Below are positions 55,063-64,000 of a stretch of DNA of 64,000 bases, piece by piece. The notes beneath the pieces are model-generated. The model saw nothing but the letters and a program-made list of their open reading frames with translations. It was not told where the DNA came from and ran no database searches. The stretch is taken from contig NZ_SJPY01000003.1 in assembly GCF_007860185.1 (NCBI RefSeq), forward strand, positions 496,001-560,000, read 5' to 3'. A program made the position numbers and the translations under genes. The DNA is from Novipirellula aureliae (GTDB lineage Bacteria; Planctomycetota; Planctomycetia; Pirellulales; Pirellulaceae). Numbering within the stretch: position 1 is the first letter of the stretch; each line of letters opens with the position of its first letter.

Positions 55063-57900
55063 ATGAAAACTGACGAGTTACGCGAAAAATATCTAGCTTT
55101 TTTTGAAACCAAAGGCTGCGTTCGCCGCCCCAGCGACGTGTTGGTCCCGACTTGGGATCCTTCAGTCTTGTTCACGCCTGCGGGCATGAATCAGTTTAAA
55201 GACCACTTTCTCGGGAAAGTAAAACTCGACTTCACCCGTGCGACAACCTGCCAAAAATGCTTGCGCACCGGTGACATTGATAATGTTGGGCGAACGGCGT
55301 TTCACCATACTTTTTTTGAAATGCTTGGAAACTTCAGTTTTGGTGACTACTTCAAAGAGGACGCGATTCGCTGGGCTTGGGAGTTTCTGACCGACAAGAA
55401 ATGGCTCGGCATCCCATCGGAGCGGTTGTCGGTGACGGTCTACCGCGACGACGAAGAAGCTTTTCGCCTTTGGCAGGACAAAGTCGGGCTGCCTGAAAGC
55501 CGGATCGCTCGCATGGATGAAGACGAAAACTTCTGGCCCGCGTCGGCACCGAGCCAAGGCCCCGACGGTGTGTGCGGACCGTGTAGCGAGATTTATTACC
55601 ATCTTGATGACGGCAGCGAAGTCGAGATCTGGAATCTCGTTTTCACTCAGTTCAACCGTGTCGGCGACCCACCCCATAATCTGAACCCGCTACCGAGTAA
55701 GAATATCGATACGGGTATGGGACTCGAGCGGACCGCCAGCGTGCTGCAGGGAACGACGACCAATTTCCACATCGACAACCTATTTCCAATCGTCCAAGCG
55801 GCATCGGAAGTGTGCGGCGTGAAGTACGATTACGAAAGCGACAATGGACGACGATTGCGGCGGATTACCGACCATGCGCGAGCGAGCGTGTTTGCCATCC
55901 ATGAAAATGTCTATCCTGGCCCCAAAGACGCCAAATACGTCATCAAGCGATTGATTCGACGCGCGGTACTCGATGGCTATCAAATGGACCTGCGAGAACC
56001 CTTTCTCTACAAATTGGTCGACGCGGTTGCTTCAGCATCAAAGGTGCCCTATCCCGAACTGAGCGAAACGACCGAAAGGGTCGCTCAAGTAATCGAAGCC
56101 GAAGAAAAAGCGTTCTTCGGCACGATCGATGGCGGCATGAAACGGATCGAGCAATTGTTCGAACAGATGCGAGAGGAATCGGGAGTGATGGTCCCCGGTG
56201 AAGAAGCTGCCGAACTGAACAAAACCTACGGTGTCCCACCCGAATTATTACAAACGCTTAGCGCCGAGCAGAACTTTACCTTTGATTGGGCTGGATACCG
56301 CAAAGCGATGGACGAACACGCTCGCGTTAGCGGTGGGGAACAACGGGTCCTGTTTCAAACTGGACCTCTTGAAACGCTAAAAGAAGCGCTCCGTGAAACT
56401 CCATTTGTGGGCTACGAAACGACGCAGACCGAAGCAACGATCAAAGGAATCATTACCACTCAAGGCGACGAGGGCAAAGACGACGGCCAATTATTGAGCC
56501 ACATCGATCGTCCAGGTGATGTCGAGCTACGAATCGTGCTCGACAAGTCGCCCTTCTACGGAGAATCAGGCGGACAAGTCGGCGATACCGGTATCATTTC
56601 GAATAGCAACTTCGAGTTTGTCGTCACCGATACTCAGCGTCATGCGGGACTCATCGTCCATCACGGCAAACTTCGCCATGGTGAAATTCACACGGGCGAA
56701 AAGTGTACGGCCTGCGTCGATACGGAACATCGCACCGCATTGTCCCGTGCGCATTCCGCAACGCACATTTTGCATCATGCATTGCACAAGAACATCGGCA
56801 AACATGCTCAGCAACAAGGCAGTAAAGTTGAAGCCGATCGGTTGCGTTTTGACTTTACCAACCAAAAAGCGATCGACGAGGGAACACTCGTGCAAATTGA
56901 GCGAGACGTTTGGCAAATGATTGATGCGAAAGCTCCAATCGAATGGAAAACGATACCGCTCGCCGACGCTCGTGCTGCCGGAGCGATGATGTTGTTCGGC
57001 GAAAAGTATCCTGATCCCGTTCGCATGGTTTCGATGGGTGATTTTAGCAAAGAGTTGTGCGGTGGAACGCATTTGACAAATACGGGACAAGTCGAAGCAT
57101 TTGAGTTGGTCGTCGAAGAAAGCGTTTCGGCGGGCACTCGGCGAATCGAAGCGTTGACCGGTTCACGCGCTCAATCGCATCGACTGGAAACCAAAGAGTT
57201 ATTAGCGTCAATCGCCACAACGCTCGGCTGCGATCCCTCGGACGCCGCATCCGCTGCCGAACAGTTGACGGGCGACGTTCGTCAGTTGAAAAAGGAATTA
57301 TCGGCTGGCAAGCCGGTGGAGCACCCCAGTGAATTTGTGGCAAAGAAGGCGGACGTCCCCATCAATACCGAGGATTACAACTCCGTCCGTTCAGCGGTCC
57401 GTGAAATCACTCGCAAACTGAACGTTTCGGTCTCGGACGTCGTCGATCGATTGTCGGCTCTATTGAGTGACCGAAAAAGCTTGATCGAACAACTTGAGCA
57501 GATAACCGCTGGCGGAAAAGTATCAGCGGACGAGTTGATGAGTCAGGCGGAAAACGTTGGCGATGCGATCGTCGTGGTGGCAGAAACGCCCGGTGGGAAT
57601 GCGAACGTGATGCGTGGTTGGATCGACCAAATTCGCAAAAAATCAGACAAACCCTCCGCCGTACTCTTGGCGACGGTCCAAAACGACAAGGTCATCCTGG
57701 TCGGTGGCGTGAGCCGAGAATTGGTGGATCGCGGCATCAAGGCTGGGGTTTGGGTCGGAGCGGCCGCAAAGGTTGTTGGCGGTGGCGGTGGCGGAAGGCC
57801 CGATATGGCCCAGGCTGGCGGAAAAGACCCCAGCAAGCTTCCTGAAGCGATTACGGCCGCAAAAGATTCAATGCGAAAAATGCTTGAAAAAGCGACTTGA
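55063..57900 (+). CDS. alaS: Alanyl-tRNA synthetase
   Basis: 945 residues, longer than the usual 875 or so. Class II motifs in the N-terminal domain (TPAGMNQFKDHFLGK, FFEMLGNFSFGDYFK, DTGMGLERTASVLQG), the editing domain with HSATHILHHAL (about 564) and CGGTHLTNTG (about 666), and a C-terminal DHHA1 domain ending GGGGGGRPDMAQAGG (about 905). It charges tRNA-Ala and clears mischarged Ser/Gly. The extra length lies mainly between about residues 370 and 560. Confidence 0.98.
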   Translation: MKTDELREKYLAFFETKGCVRRPSDVLVPTWDPSVLFTPAGMNQFKDHFLGKVKLDFTRATTCQKCLRTGDIDNVGRTAFHHTFFEMLGNFSFGDYFKEDAIRWAWEFLTDKKWLGIPSERLSVTVYRDDEEAFRLWQDKVGLPESRIARMDEDENFWPASAPSQGPDGVCGPCSEIYYHLDDGSEVEIWNLVFTQFNRVGDPPHNLNPLPSKNIDTGMGLERTASVLQGTTTNFHIDNLFPIVQAASEVCGVKYDYESDNGRRLRRITDHARASVFAIHENVYPGPKDAKYVIKRLIRRAVLDGYQMDLREPFLYKLVDAVASASKVPYPELSETTERVAQVIEAEEKAFFGTIDGGMKRIEQLFEQMREESGVMVPGEEAAELNKTYGVPPELLQTLSAEQNFTFDWAGYRKAMDEHARVSGGEQRVLFQTGPLETLKEALRETPFVGYETTQTEATIKGIITTQGDEGKDDGQLLSHIDRPGDVELRIVLDKSPFYGESGGQVGDTGIISNSNFEFVVTDTQRHAGLIVHHGKLRHGEIHTGEKCTACVDTEHRTALSRAHSATHILHHALHKNIGKHAQQQGSKVEADRLRFDFTNQKAIDEGTLVQIERDVWQMIDAKAPIEWKTIPLADARAAGAMMLFGEKYPDPVRMVSMGDFSKELCGGTHLTNTGQVEAFELVVEESVSAGTRRIEALTGSRAQSHRLETKELLASIATTLGCDPSDAASAAEQLTGDVRQLKKELSAGKPVEHPSEFVAKKADVPINTEDYNSVRSAVREITRKLNVSVSDVVDRLSALLSDRKSLIEQLEQITAGGKVSADELMSQAENVGDAIVVVAETPGGNANVMRGWIDQIRKKSDKPSAVLLATVQNDKVILVGGVSRELVDRGIKAGVWVGAAAKVVGGGGGGRPDMAQAGGKDPSKLPEAITAAKDSMRKMLEKAT

Positions 57901-58029
57901 TCCGGATTCGCCCCGTTTTCGCTCGGCTCGCCGAGCGAGTGTCATTTTCCAGCATTGACCTCGGAGACGCTTTTCGATTACCAATCGAGCGTTAAATTCC
58001 GTTTTTTTGTTTCTTTGCGATCGTCGACC

Positions 58030-59232
58030 ATGACCAAACGAATCTTCTTCTCTGTGGGCGAACCGAGCGGCGACCAGCACGCGGGACGTTTGATTCGTCA
58101 TTTGCATCAGAATTATCCTGAGATCGAAGCTTGTGGGTTTGGTGGCCCAGCGATGGCGGCAGCGGGTTGTCGCTTGGAACTCGATTTGACCCAGCACGCC
58201 GTTGTTGGATTGTTGGAAGTGCTGCCGAAACTTCGTGATTTTTTCAAGTTTGCCGATCAAGCCGAGGCGATTTTCAAAAGTGGTCAAATCGATGCCGTTG
58301 TGCTAGTCGATTTCCCCGGTTTCAATTGGCATATCGCCAAACGTGCACGACGTTACGGAATTCCGGTCTACTACTACTGTCCGCCCCAACTTTGGGCTTG
58401 GGGTGGTTGGCGGGTGCGAAAGATGAAGCGACTAGTCGACCATGTCCTAAGCGTGCTACCGATCGAACAAGAGTACTTCACCAAACATGGGATCGAATCG
58501 ACGTTTGTTGGGCATCCCTTTTTTGATGCGGTTTTGGAAAGCCAACTCGACCAACAAGCCTTGAACCGATTCAACGGTGACGCTGCTAAGAACCAGCAAT
58601 TGGTAGCGGTTTTGCCGGGATCGCGAACCCACGAAGTCCATCGCACTTGGCCAATCATGCTCGAGGCGATTCGTCGGTTAGCGGCCTCGCATCCAAACGC
58701 AAAATTCTTAGTCGCAGCATACAGGGATCGGCATTGCCTATGGTGCAAGCAGCAATTAACGGAAGCGGATTCTGAACTGCCTATCGAATTTTATGTTGAT
58801 CGAACGAGTGAGGTTATCGAAGCCGCACGCTGTGCAATGATGGTTAGTGGTTCGGTCAGTTTAGAATTACTTGCCCGCCGCACGCCGGCTTCTGTGACCT
58901 ACCGCGTTGGTCGATTGTTGTACGCTTTTGCACGACTGGTCGTCCGACTCGATTCGATCACGCTGCCCAACCTGATGAGTGATCGCAAGGTATTCCCCGA
59001 GTTCGTCTCGGTTGGTTCAACCGAACCTGCCATCGAATTTTTCCATGAATCGACTGCCGCATTTCTGAAAGACGACTTCTACTTTGAACAAACGATGCAG
59101 CGAATGAATTCGCTTTGTCACCAATTTGCTGGCGGCGGTGCAACCGAAAAGGCTGCCAATTGGATTGCCGAAGCGGTCAATGTGAAAAAGCTTGATCGCG
59201 GTATGGAGTCACTCAGGAGGGATGCCGCTTGA
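58030..59232 (+). CDS. lpxB: Lipid-A-disaccharide synthase
   Basis: 400 residues from the ATG at 58030; the frame is open upstream to 57955 but that part does not match the family. Motifs FFSVGEPSGDQHAGRLIRHL, VVGLLEVLPKL, VVLVDFPGFNWHIAK, YYCPPQLWAWGGWR and VLPGSRTHEV are present. It joins UDP-2,3-diacylglucosamine and lipid X in lipid A synthesis, which indicates an outer membrane with lipid A-like molecules. No other lpx gene is in the window. Confidence 0.95.
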   Translation: MTKRIFFSVGEPSGDQHAGRLIRHLHQNYPEIEACGFGGPAMAAAGCRLELDLTQHAVVGLLEVLPKLRDFFKFADQAEAIFKSGQIDAVVLVDFPGFNWHIAKRARRYGIPVYYYCPPQLWAWGGWRVRKMKRLVDHVLSVLPIEQEYFTKHGIESTFVGHPFFDAVLESQLDQQALNRFNGDAAKNQQLVAVLPGSRTHEVHRTWPIMLEAIRRLAASHPNAKFLVAAYRDRHCLWCKQQLTEADSELPIEFYVDRTSEVIEAARCAMMVSGSVSLELLARRTPASVTYRVGRLLYAFARLVVRLDSITLPNLMSDRKVFPEFVSVGSTEPAIEFFHESTAAFLKDDFYFEQTMQRMNSLCHQFAGGGATEKAANWIAEAVNVKKLDRGMESLRRDAA

Positions 59233-59266
59233 TTCGAACCACATCCACATCCACCAACCTTTCATC

Positions 59267-60052
59267 ATGAACGAGGCGATTGCGATTCGGTGCGACCACG
59301 TCTCGGTCGAGTTCGCTAGTGGCAGTCGGTTCGCTGGTCGTACGAACGTGGTACAAGCCATTGATGACGTCAGCGTGGGATTTGCAAAATCAAAGATTTC
59401 GGCATTGATTGGGCCAAGTGGCTGCGGGAAGACGACCTTACTTCGTCTGCTTGCCGGACTGCAATCCCCAACATTTGGTACGATCGATCTCGGTGGGTTA
59501 TCGAGTCGTGGGGGAGAGGTTGCATTCGTATTTCAACAACCGTCACTGCTACCTTGGCGAACGGCACTCGAAAACGTTTCTCTACCGCTCAAACTTCTTG
59601 GACGCGGGAACTCGAAAGATCGCCGAGATCGGGCGACGGAACTGCTCAAGTCCGTCGAGCTTGACGATGTTGCGAAACGGTTGCCGAGTCAATTGTCCGG
59701 TGGCATGAAGATGAGAGTTTCGCTAGCGCGGGCGTTGGTCACCGAGCCAAGTGTTCTGCTACTCGATGAACCCTTTGCCGCTCTCGATGACATGCTTCGC
59801 AGCCAACTTGGTGAGTTATTACTGGATCTTTGGCGTGAGCGATCGTTTACGACGGTCTTGGTAACTCACAATATTGCTGAAGCCTGCTTGTTGGCCCATC
59901 AAATCCACGTCATCAATCGAGGAAAAATCGTCAACTCGATCGATAATCCACTGCCGTGGCCGCGTCACGAATCCCTTCGCCGAGAAGCCCGCTTTGGTGA
60001 GTTCTACGGGACGCTAAGCGATGTACTGAAGAACTCGGACGGATGCGTATGA
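59267..60052 (+). CDS. ABC transporter ATP-binding protein (SsuB/TauB type)
   Basis: 261 residues from the ATG at 59267; an earlier ATG at 59222 would overlap the lpxB stop. Walker A GPSGCGKTTLL, Q-loop FVFQQPSLLPWR, signature LSGGMKMRVSLARAL, Walker B VLLLDEPFAALDD and H-loop VTHNIAEA are intact. The QQPSLLPW and EPFAALD patterns fit importers of nitrate, sulfonates or thiamine precursors. It is coupled to the permease gene that follows (10-bp overlap). Confidence 0.9.
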   Translation: MNEAIAIRCDHVSVEFASGSRFAGRTNVVQAIDDVSVGFAKSKISALIGPSGCGKTTLLRLLAGLQSPTFGTIDLGGLSSRGGEVAFVFQQPSLLPWRTALENVSLPLKLLGRGNSKDRRDRATELLKSVELDDVAKRLPSQLSGGMKMRVSLARALVTEPSVLLLDEPFAALDDMLRSQLGELLLDLWRERSFTTVLVTHNIAEACLLAHQIHVINRGKIVNSIDNPLPWPRHESLRREARFGEFYGTLSDVLKNSDGCV

Positions 60053-60825
60053 AGCGATGCACAAAATCGCTATGGCTTAGCACGGTATCGGTTGTTGCCG
60101 TTGCGGTCGTCGTGCTACTGATGTGGAACTTGGCGATTATCCTTTTTGACTTGCCAGCAATCCTGCTGCCAACGCCATGGCGGGTTCTCGAAGCCGCATT
60201 CAATGAACGCGTTTCCTTGTTTGAAGGCACTTTGGTAACCGGCGTCGCCGCGACCGCCGGGCTCGTTTCGGCAATTCTCCTCGGATCAGCCTTGTCGATT
60301 CTATTTAGCCTATCAGAGATGATTCGCCGAGCGTTGTTTCCGTACGTCGTCTTTCTGCAAACGGTTCCAATCGTGGCAATCGCCCCGCTATTGATTACGT
60401 GGAGCGGCTATCAATTCCGTACCGTCGTACTGGTAACCGTGATCATATGCTTGTTCCCGATTGTCAATAGTGTGACCGCAGGTTTGATGTCCATACCGAA
60501 GGATTTGGACGATTTGTTTCGGCTTTATGGTGCAGGGCGAATCCAACGCCTCCTGCGGTTACAACTGCCGTCCGCCGTTCCAGACTTAATTGTCGGGATG
60601 AAGACAAGCAGCGGTTTGGCGGTGATTGGCGCGATCGTTGCGGAGTTCTTCGTTGGCAATGGATCGAGTTATATCGGCTTGGGGACGCTGATGACCGGAT
60701 GGCAGGCGTTTCAGCGTACCGACGCGTTGATCGCGGCGATCTTTGCGTCGACGGCACTTGGGCTTCTGTTGTTCGCTAGCGTCAATCTATTCGCGGTAAC
60801 GATCCTATCGCGATGGAGAACTTAG
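60043..60825 (+). CDS. ABC transporter permease (SsuC/ThiX type)
   Basis: 260 residues with about six membrane helices; start ATG at 60043 or 60049. The EAA loop is LMSIPKDLDDLFRLYGAGRIQRLLRLQLPSAVPDLI, followed by TSSGLAVIGAIVAEFFVGNGSSYIGLG. Its partner ATPase precedes it. No substrate-binding protein gene follows, so the substrate cannot be told; the binding protein must be encoded elsewhere. Confidence 0.88.
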   Translation: MRMKRCTKSLWLSTVSVVAVAVVVLLMWNLAIILFDLPAILLPTPWRVLEAAFNERVSLFEGTLVTGVAATAGLVSAILLGSALSILFSLSEMIRRALFPYVVFLQTVPIVAIAPLLITWSGYQFRTVVLVTVIICLFPIVNSVTAGLMSIPKDLDDLFRLYGAGRIQRLLRLQLPSAVPDLIVGMKTSSGLAVIGAIVAEFFVGNGSSYIGLGTLMTGWQAFQRTDALIAAIFASTALGLLLFASVNLFAVTILSRWRT

Positions 60826-61202
60826 TTGACCGCATGCCCAGCGGGCTGTGCGTCTGCATCGCGACACGTGTGGCTCGCTCGGCGCGCGGCAAAACAACCC
60901 AAAAAAACCCCATAATCCGCTGCGACCAATTGACGCAGACCTCTCCCGTTATCGGCCAATCAGCAACGAAAACGCTCGATGTGACGTTTCATCCGATCGG
61001 ATGATCCGTTGCATTTTTCACCATCTTGATCAACCTTAAGGCATAGCTATAGACGGTTTGAAGCGCCTAGAAGACATTAAGAGAGTTTCCATGGTGTGCC
61101 GAGGGCATACGACGACCATAGGGAACTCAATGGCCGCGAGATGGTTCAAACCCGATGCGTCAAGACACAGCCAATCACGGAATCCCCCAAAAAGGAAATA
61201 CG
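60826..61202. other. Intergenic stretch, nothing recognised
   Basis: About 380 bp between the permease and the RidA-like gene. No convincing frame, RNA or clear repeat is seen; it presumably holds the promoter of the next gene. Confidence 0.5.
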
Positions 61203-62591
61203 ATGTCTCTGATCGACAAAGGTTTTGCCAAGGCCGAAAAAGCTACAGACGAGGCAATTTGCTTCCAAATGCAACCGGTCAAGGAACTCCTACGCAAAGG
61301 CGGCTGCAACGGTGATTGCCAAGTCGAAGCTTTACTTTCCACCCCCCAAATGCCGCCTTGTGTCCTGAGTCAGCAACAACACACCGTCGTCCATTTAGAT
61401 CATGTGTGCCGTGTGGCCCTGATGATAACGCCTCAGCCGATTGGCAGCCCAGTGGACCAAGCATGGGAAGCCATTTCGACCATGCGAGTGATTCTAAAGC
61501 AGCAAGCGGTGGAGATGACGGTAGCGATGCAGACGGTGTTTGTGGCCTCGGAGGACGACATTCCGGCATTCAAGAAGTTGTTCGAAGCCTATTTCGGCGA
61601 CCGAGCTCCGGCAACCAGCTTCATCATTCAACCGCCATGCGAAGGCCAAGCATTGGCGATCGAAGCATGGGCGGTTGGTAGCCAAGAGACCGATGACGAA
61701 AACAGCTTGACGAAGTTGGATATCCAGTATCCGCTGCCCAATGTTGTCACGGTGGCTTACGACTCGCTGCGGTGGATCTACGTCGCGGGGGTGACGCCGT
61801 CACAGAACGCCAGGAATGCTTATGATGAATCAGCAAGCGTTTTTGGCGAACTAGCCAACCGGTTAGAGAGCGTCGGTGCATGCTTCAGCGATGTCCCACG
61901 AGTATGGCTCTATCAAGGTGGTATCACCGAATTAGAAGAGGTGGCCGACGGCAGTCAAATCGAACGGTACCGCGAACTGAATCGAGCGAGGACCGATTTC
62001 TTTGATAAGCTGCAAGATCTCGGACAGATGGCTATTTCGGGTACCGGTTCGACCATCTATCCCGCCAGCACCGGGATCGGAATGCAGGCCACCGGATTGA
62101 CGCTCAGCGCCATGGCACTGCAGACAAACCGTGATGATGTCAAGATGTTGTCTCTCGAAAACCCTCAGCAAACCTCGGCATTCGACTACGCCAAGACCTT
62201 CTCAGCCAAGAGTCCGAAATTTGCACGTGCGATGGCGGTTCGCGTGGGCGACTACGTAACGACTTGGGTTTCGGGGACCGCCAGCATCTTAAATAGTGAG
62301 AGTGCCCATCTCGGCGACATTGAAAAGCAAACCGAACAAACGATCGATAACATTGAGCAACTGATTAGTCGTGACAACTTTAAACACCATGGCATGGATG
62401 GTTGCGGAGCCGGACTGAGCGATCTGGCAAAAATCCGTGTTTACGTTAAACGCGAAGCGGACTACAGGAAATGTAGAGAGGTATGCGAGCGTCGGTTTCG
62501 TAGCGTGCCCACGATTTATGCAATTGCGGATGTGTGTCGTGGAGAATTGTTGGTCGAAATCGAAGGAGTCGCGTTTTCGAAAGTAGAATAG
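61203..62591 (+). CDS. RidA-fold protein resembling chorismatase / XanB2-type enzymes
   Basis: 462 residues from the ATG at 61203 (MSLIDKGFAKAEKA). A Cys-rich N-terminal part (GGCNGDCQVEALL) is followed by RidA-like halves. The C-terminal half carries STIYPASTGIGMQATG, TFSAKSPKFARAMAV, VSGTASILNSESAHLGDIEKQTEQTIDNIEQLI and DLAKIRVYVKREADY, the pattern of RidA (YjgF/UK114) proteins and of chorismatase-like enzymes such as FkbO and XanB2. Chorismate-cleaving activity is possible but not shown; a RidA-type deaminase is an alternative. Confidence 0.65.
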   Translation: MSLIDKGFAKAEKATDEAICFQMQPVKELLRKGGCNGDCQVEALLSTPQMPPCVLSQQQHTVVHLDHVCRVALMITPQPIGSPVDQAWEAISTMRVILKQQAVEMTVAMQTVFVASEDDIPAFKKLFEAYFGDRAPATSFIIQPPCEGQALAIEAWAVGSQETDDENSLTKLDIQYPLPNVVTVAYDSLRWIYVAGVTPSQNARNAYDESASVFGELANRLESVGACFSDVPRVWLYQGGITELEEVADGSQIERYRELNRARTDFFDKLQDLGQMAISGTGSTIYPASTGIGMQATGLTLSAMALQTNRDDVKMLSLENPQQTSAFDYAKTFSAKSPKFARAMAVRVGDYVTTWVSGTASILNSESAHLGDIEKQTEQTIDNIEQLISRDNFKHHGMDGCGAGLSDLAKIRVYVKREADYRKCREVCERRFRSVPTIYAIADVCRGELLVEIEGVAFSKVE

Positions 62592-62766
62592 TCAGCGCCG
62601 CAATATCGCTCCGTTCTCCGAGTTGGCAGCGTCCACGGATTGGCTCAGATCAACGGTCGCTTTTCAGGCGGCAAGCGTTTTCCGCTCGGAGGGCAGAGCG
62701 ACAATTGCCGCGAGATAACAGCAAAAGGCGTGATCCATCATAAGGCGCGATAAATGTTGTAAGAAC

Positions 62767-64000
62767 ATGGCCAGAATTCCAAACGCAGCGAACACGACGA
62801 ACCGAATCGACCCTCTTTGGATCTTTTCGTTTTTAATGTTGCTGACCGCAACCGCGATTGGCGTTGTTCTCTACAACGTCGTATCGCCTGTTGCCGACAG
62901 CGGTGATGCGGTGATCCGTGCGACGTCGCCCGCCGTAATGATGGCCTCGCCGACCGAATCGATGAACTTGCGAAACGCTTCATCGTTCGTCCCCAGCAAA
63001 TCCTCGCTCAACGAGATTGCAAATTCTCAGAGCGGAAAATCGTTGGCTGCCGAGATGCCAAAGGAGTTTTCCGACTTAGGCGAGCATGATGCCGATTGGA
63101 TAAACGATCCATTCGAAAGTGATTTGCCAATTCATTCACACAATTCGCTCGACGACCTCATCTTTTTGAATCTGATCAACCGAAAAATTGAGCCTGCTAA
63201 GTTGTGTTCGGATGCCGTGTTTCTACGCCGCGTTTACATTGACACCCTTGGAACCTTGCCGACGGCGGACGAGGCGAGATCGTTTTTGGATGATACCGAT
63301 CCCGACAAACGAAACAAGCTAATCGACACGGTACTGGAACGCGAAGAATTTTCGATTTATTTGACGATGCGGCTTTGTGATCTGCTAAGGGTCAAAGCCG
63401 AATTCCCAATCAATCTTTGGCCCAACGCGGCGCAGGCTTACCATCGTTGGATTCATCAGGCCATTCGAAGCAACATGCCCGCTGACGAATTTGCCCATCG
63501 GCTATTGACCTCGTCCGGAAGCAATTTCCGCACACCGCAGGTCAACTTTTATCGGGCCATGCAAAGCAAAGAACCGAAAGCGATCGCTCAAACGGTGGCT
63601 TTAACCTTCCTCTGTGAACGAGCCGAAAAGTGGCCCGATCAGCGACTCGCCGGGATGGCGCAGTTCTTTTCCCAAGTCGGATTTAAACCGACAGGCGAAT
63701 GGAAGGAGGAAATTGTCTATTTCGATCCTCGCAAGAACAAAGAAAATGCACTCAACCAATCGACCCATGCGATCTACCCGAATGGTGTATCGGTAAACAT
63801 TCCCGCTGGGATCGACCCCCGAATCGTCTTTGCAGATTGGTTGACCGACAACAGAAATCCATGGTTCGCTCGCGCCTTTGCCAACCGGATTTGGTATTGG
63901 CTGATGAACCGAGGTATCGTCGATCCACCGGATGACATACGCCCCGACAACCCACCCTCGAATCACGCCCTACTGAACCAATTAGCGGATGAATTCGTGG
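62767..64000 (+). CDS. DUF1549/DUF1553 protein, 5' part (runs off right edge)
   Basis: At least 411 residues, open to the window end. An N-terminal membrane anchor (about 16-38, LWIFSFLMLLTATAIGVVLY), a Ser-rich linker, then DUF1549 at about 125-320 (VFLRRVYIDTLGTLPTADEARSFLDD, FSIYLTMRLCDLLRVKAEFP) and the start of DUF1553 from about 355 (DPRIVFADWLTDNRNPWFARAFANRIWYWLMNRGIVDP). Such proteins are a hallmark of planctomycetes and often pair with DUF1501 genes. No cytochrome c motif (CxxCH) is seen in the visible part. Confidence 0.9.
   Translation, partial: MARIPNAANTTNRIDPLWIFSFLMLLTATAIGVVLYNVVSPVADSGDAVIRATSPAVMMASPTESMNLRNASSFVPSKSSLNEIANSQSGKSLAAEMPKEFSDLGEHDADWINDPFESDLPIHSHNSLDDLIFLNLINRKIEPAKLCSDAVFLRRVYIDTLGTLPTADEARSFLDDTDPDKRNKLIDTVLEREEFSIYLTMRLCDLLRVKAEFPINLWPNAAQAYHRWIHQAIRSNMPADEFAHRLLTSSGSNFRTPQVNFYRAMQSKEPKAIAQTVALTFLCERAEKWPDQRLAGMAQFFSQVGFKPTGEWKEEIVYFDPRKNKENALNQSTHAIYPNGVSVNIPAGIDPRIVFADWLTDNRNPWFARAFANRIWYWLMNRGIVDPPDDIRPDNPPSNHALLNQLADEFV

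Overview
The window reads as a chromosomal segment of a planctomycete, most likely Pirellulaceae (Rhodopirellula-like). The pointers are: very large surface proteins opening with Arg-rich leaders and an LEPR/LESR motif before a hydrophobic stretch, PEP-CTERM and dockerin modules, formylglycine-generating-enzyme-like (FGE-like) proteins, a DUF1549/DUF1553 protein, DUF2617, a prenyltransferase-repeat protein with a TonB-like leader, an lpxB gene, flagellar genes and many palindromic intergenic repeats. The taxonomic call is inference from gene content; there is no rRNA in the window.

Layout. About 0.3-13.9 kb is accessory and decayed: a disrupted PEP-CTERM gene, a dockerin protein, a 1567-residue Calx-beta surface protein, a tandemly duplicated LamG-like/FGE-like gene pair, a metalloprotease remnant, the left end of an IS21-family element, and an IS21-like cassette with a double zinc-finger protein, a ParB-like protein and a truncated transposase. 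REP-like palindromes or half-palindromes sit at the break points of three decayed genes. An excisionase-like gene and a tyrosine integrase follow and abut a tRNA-Arg gene, so the accessory stretch looks like part of an island inserted at that tRNA.

About 16.3-34 kb is core: a flagellar block flbD-motA-motB-fliL-fliN-fliO, a GH63-like glycosidase, a TauE/SafE transporter, a glutamine amidotransferase (pabA/trpG), trmB-pgi, panC, a DUF151 nuclease-like protein, bshB1, rpmJ (bL36), larC and a prenyltransferase-repeat protein. About 35-40.5 kb is a rhamnose-type catabolic locus: a divergent AraC regulator, L-rhamnose isomerase, an NCS1-type permease, a two-TM small protein and a two-domain class II aldolase whose second domain has lost its metal ligands. 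It is followed by an Rrf2 regulator, a HEAT-repeat exported protein and an aldehyde dehydrogenase.

About 44-64 kb holds a DUF4332 protein, a ten-copy 70-bp tandem hairpin array, a 1142-residue fusion of fatty acyl-AMP ligase, acyl carrier protein and alpha-oxoamine synthase, a hisD-hisC-hisB operon, a GT39-like membrane protein, a strong terminator of unknown transcript upstream of alaS, then alaS, lpxB, an ABC importer pair without a binding protein, a RidA/chorismatase-like protein and the start of a DUF1549 protein that runs off the window.

The most unusual items are the acyl-ligase/ACP/oxoamine-synthase fusion, the IS21 cassette carrying ParB-like and zinc-finger genes, the REP-associated decay of the FGE-like modules, and the aldolase with a pseudo-domain. 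No CRISPR array and no recognisable defence system was seen.
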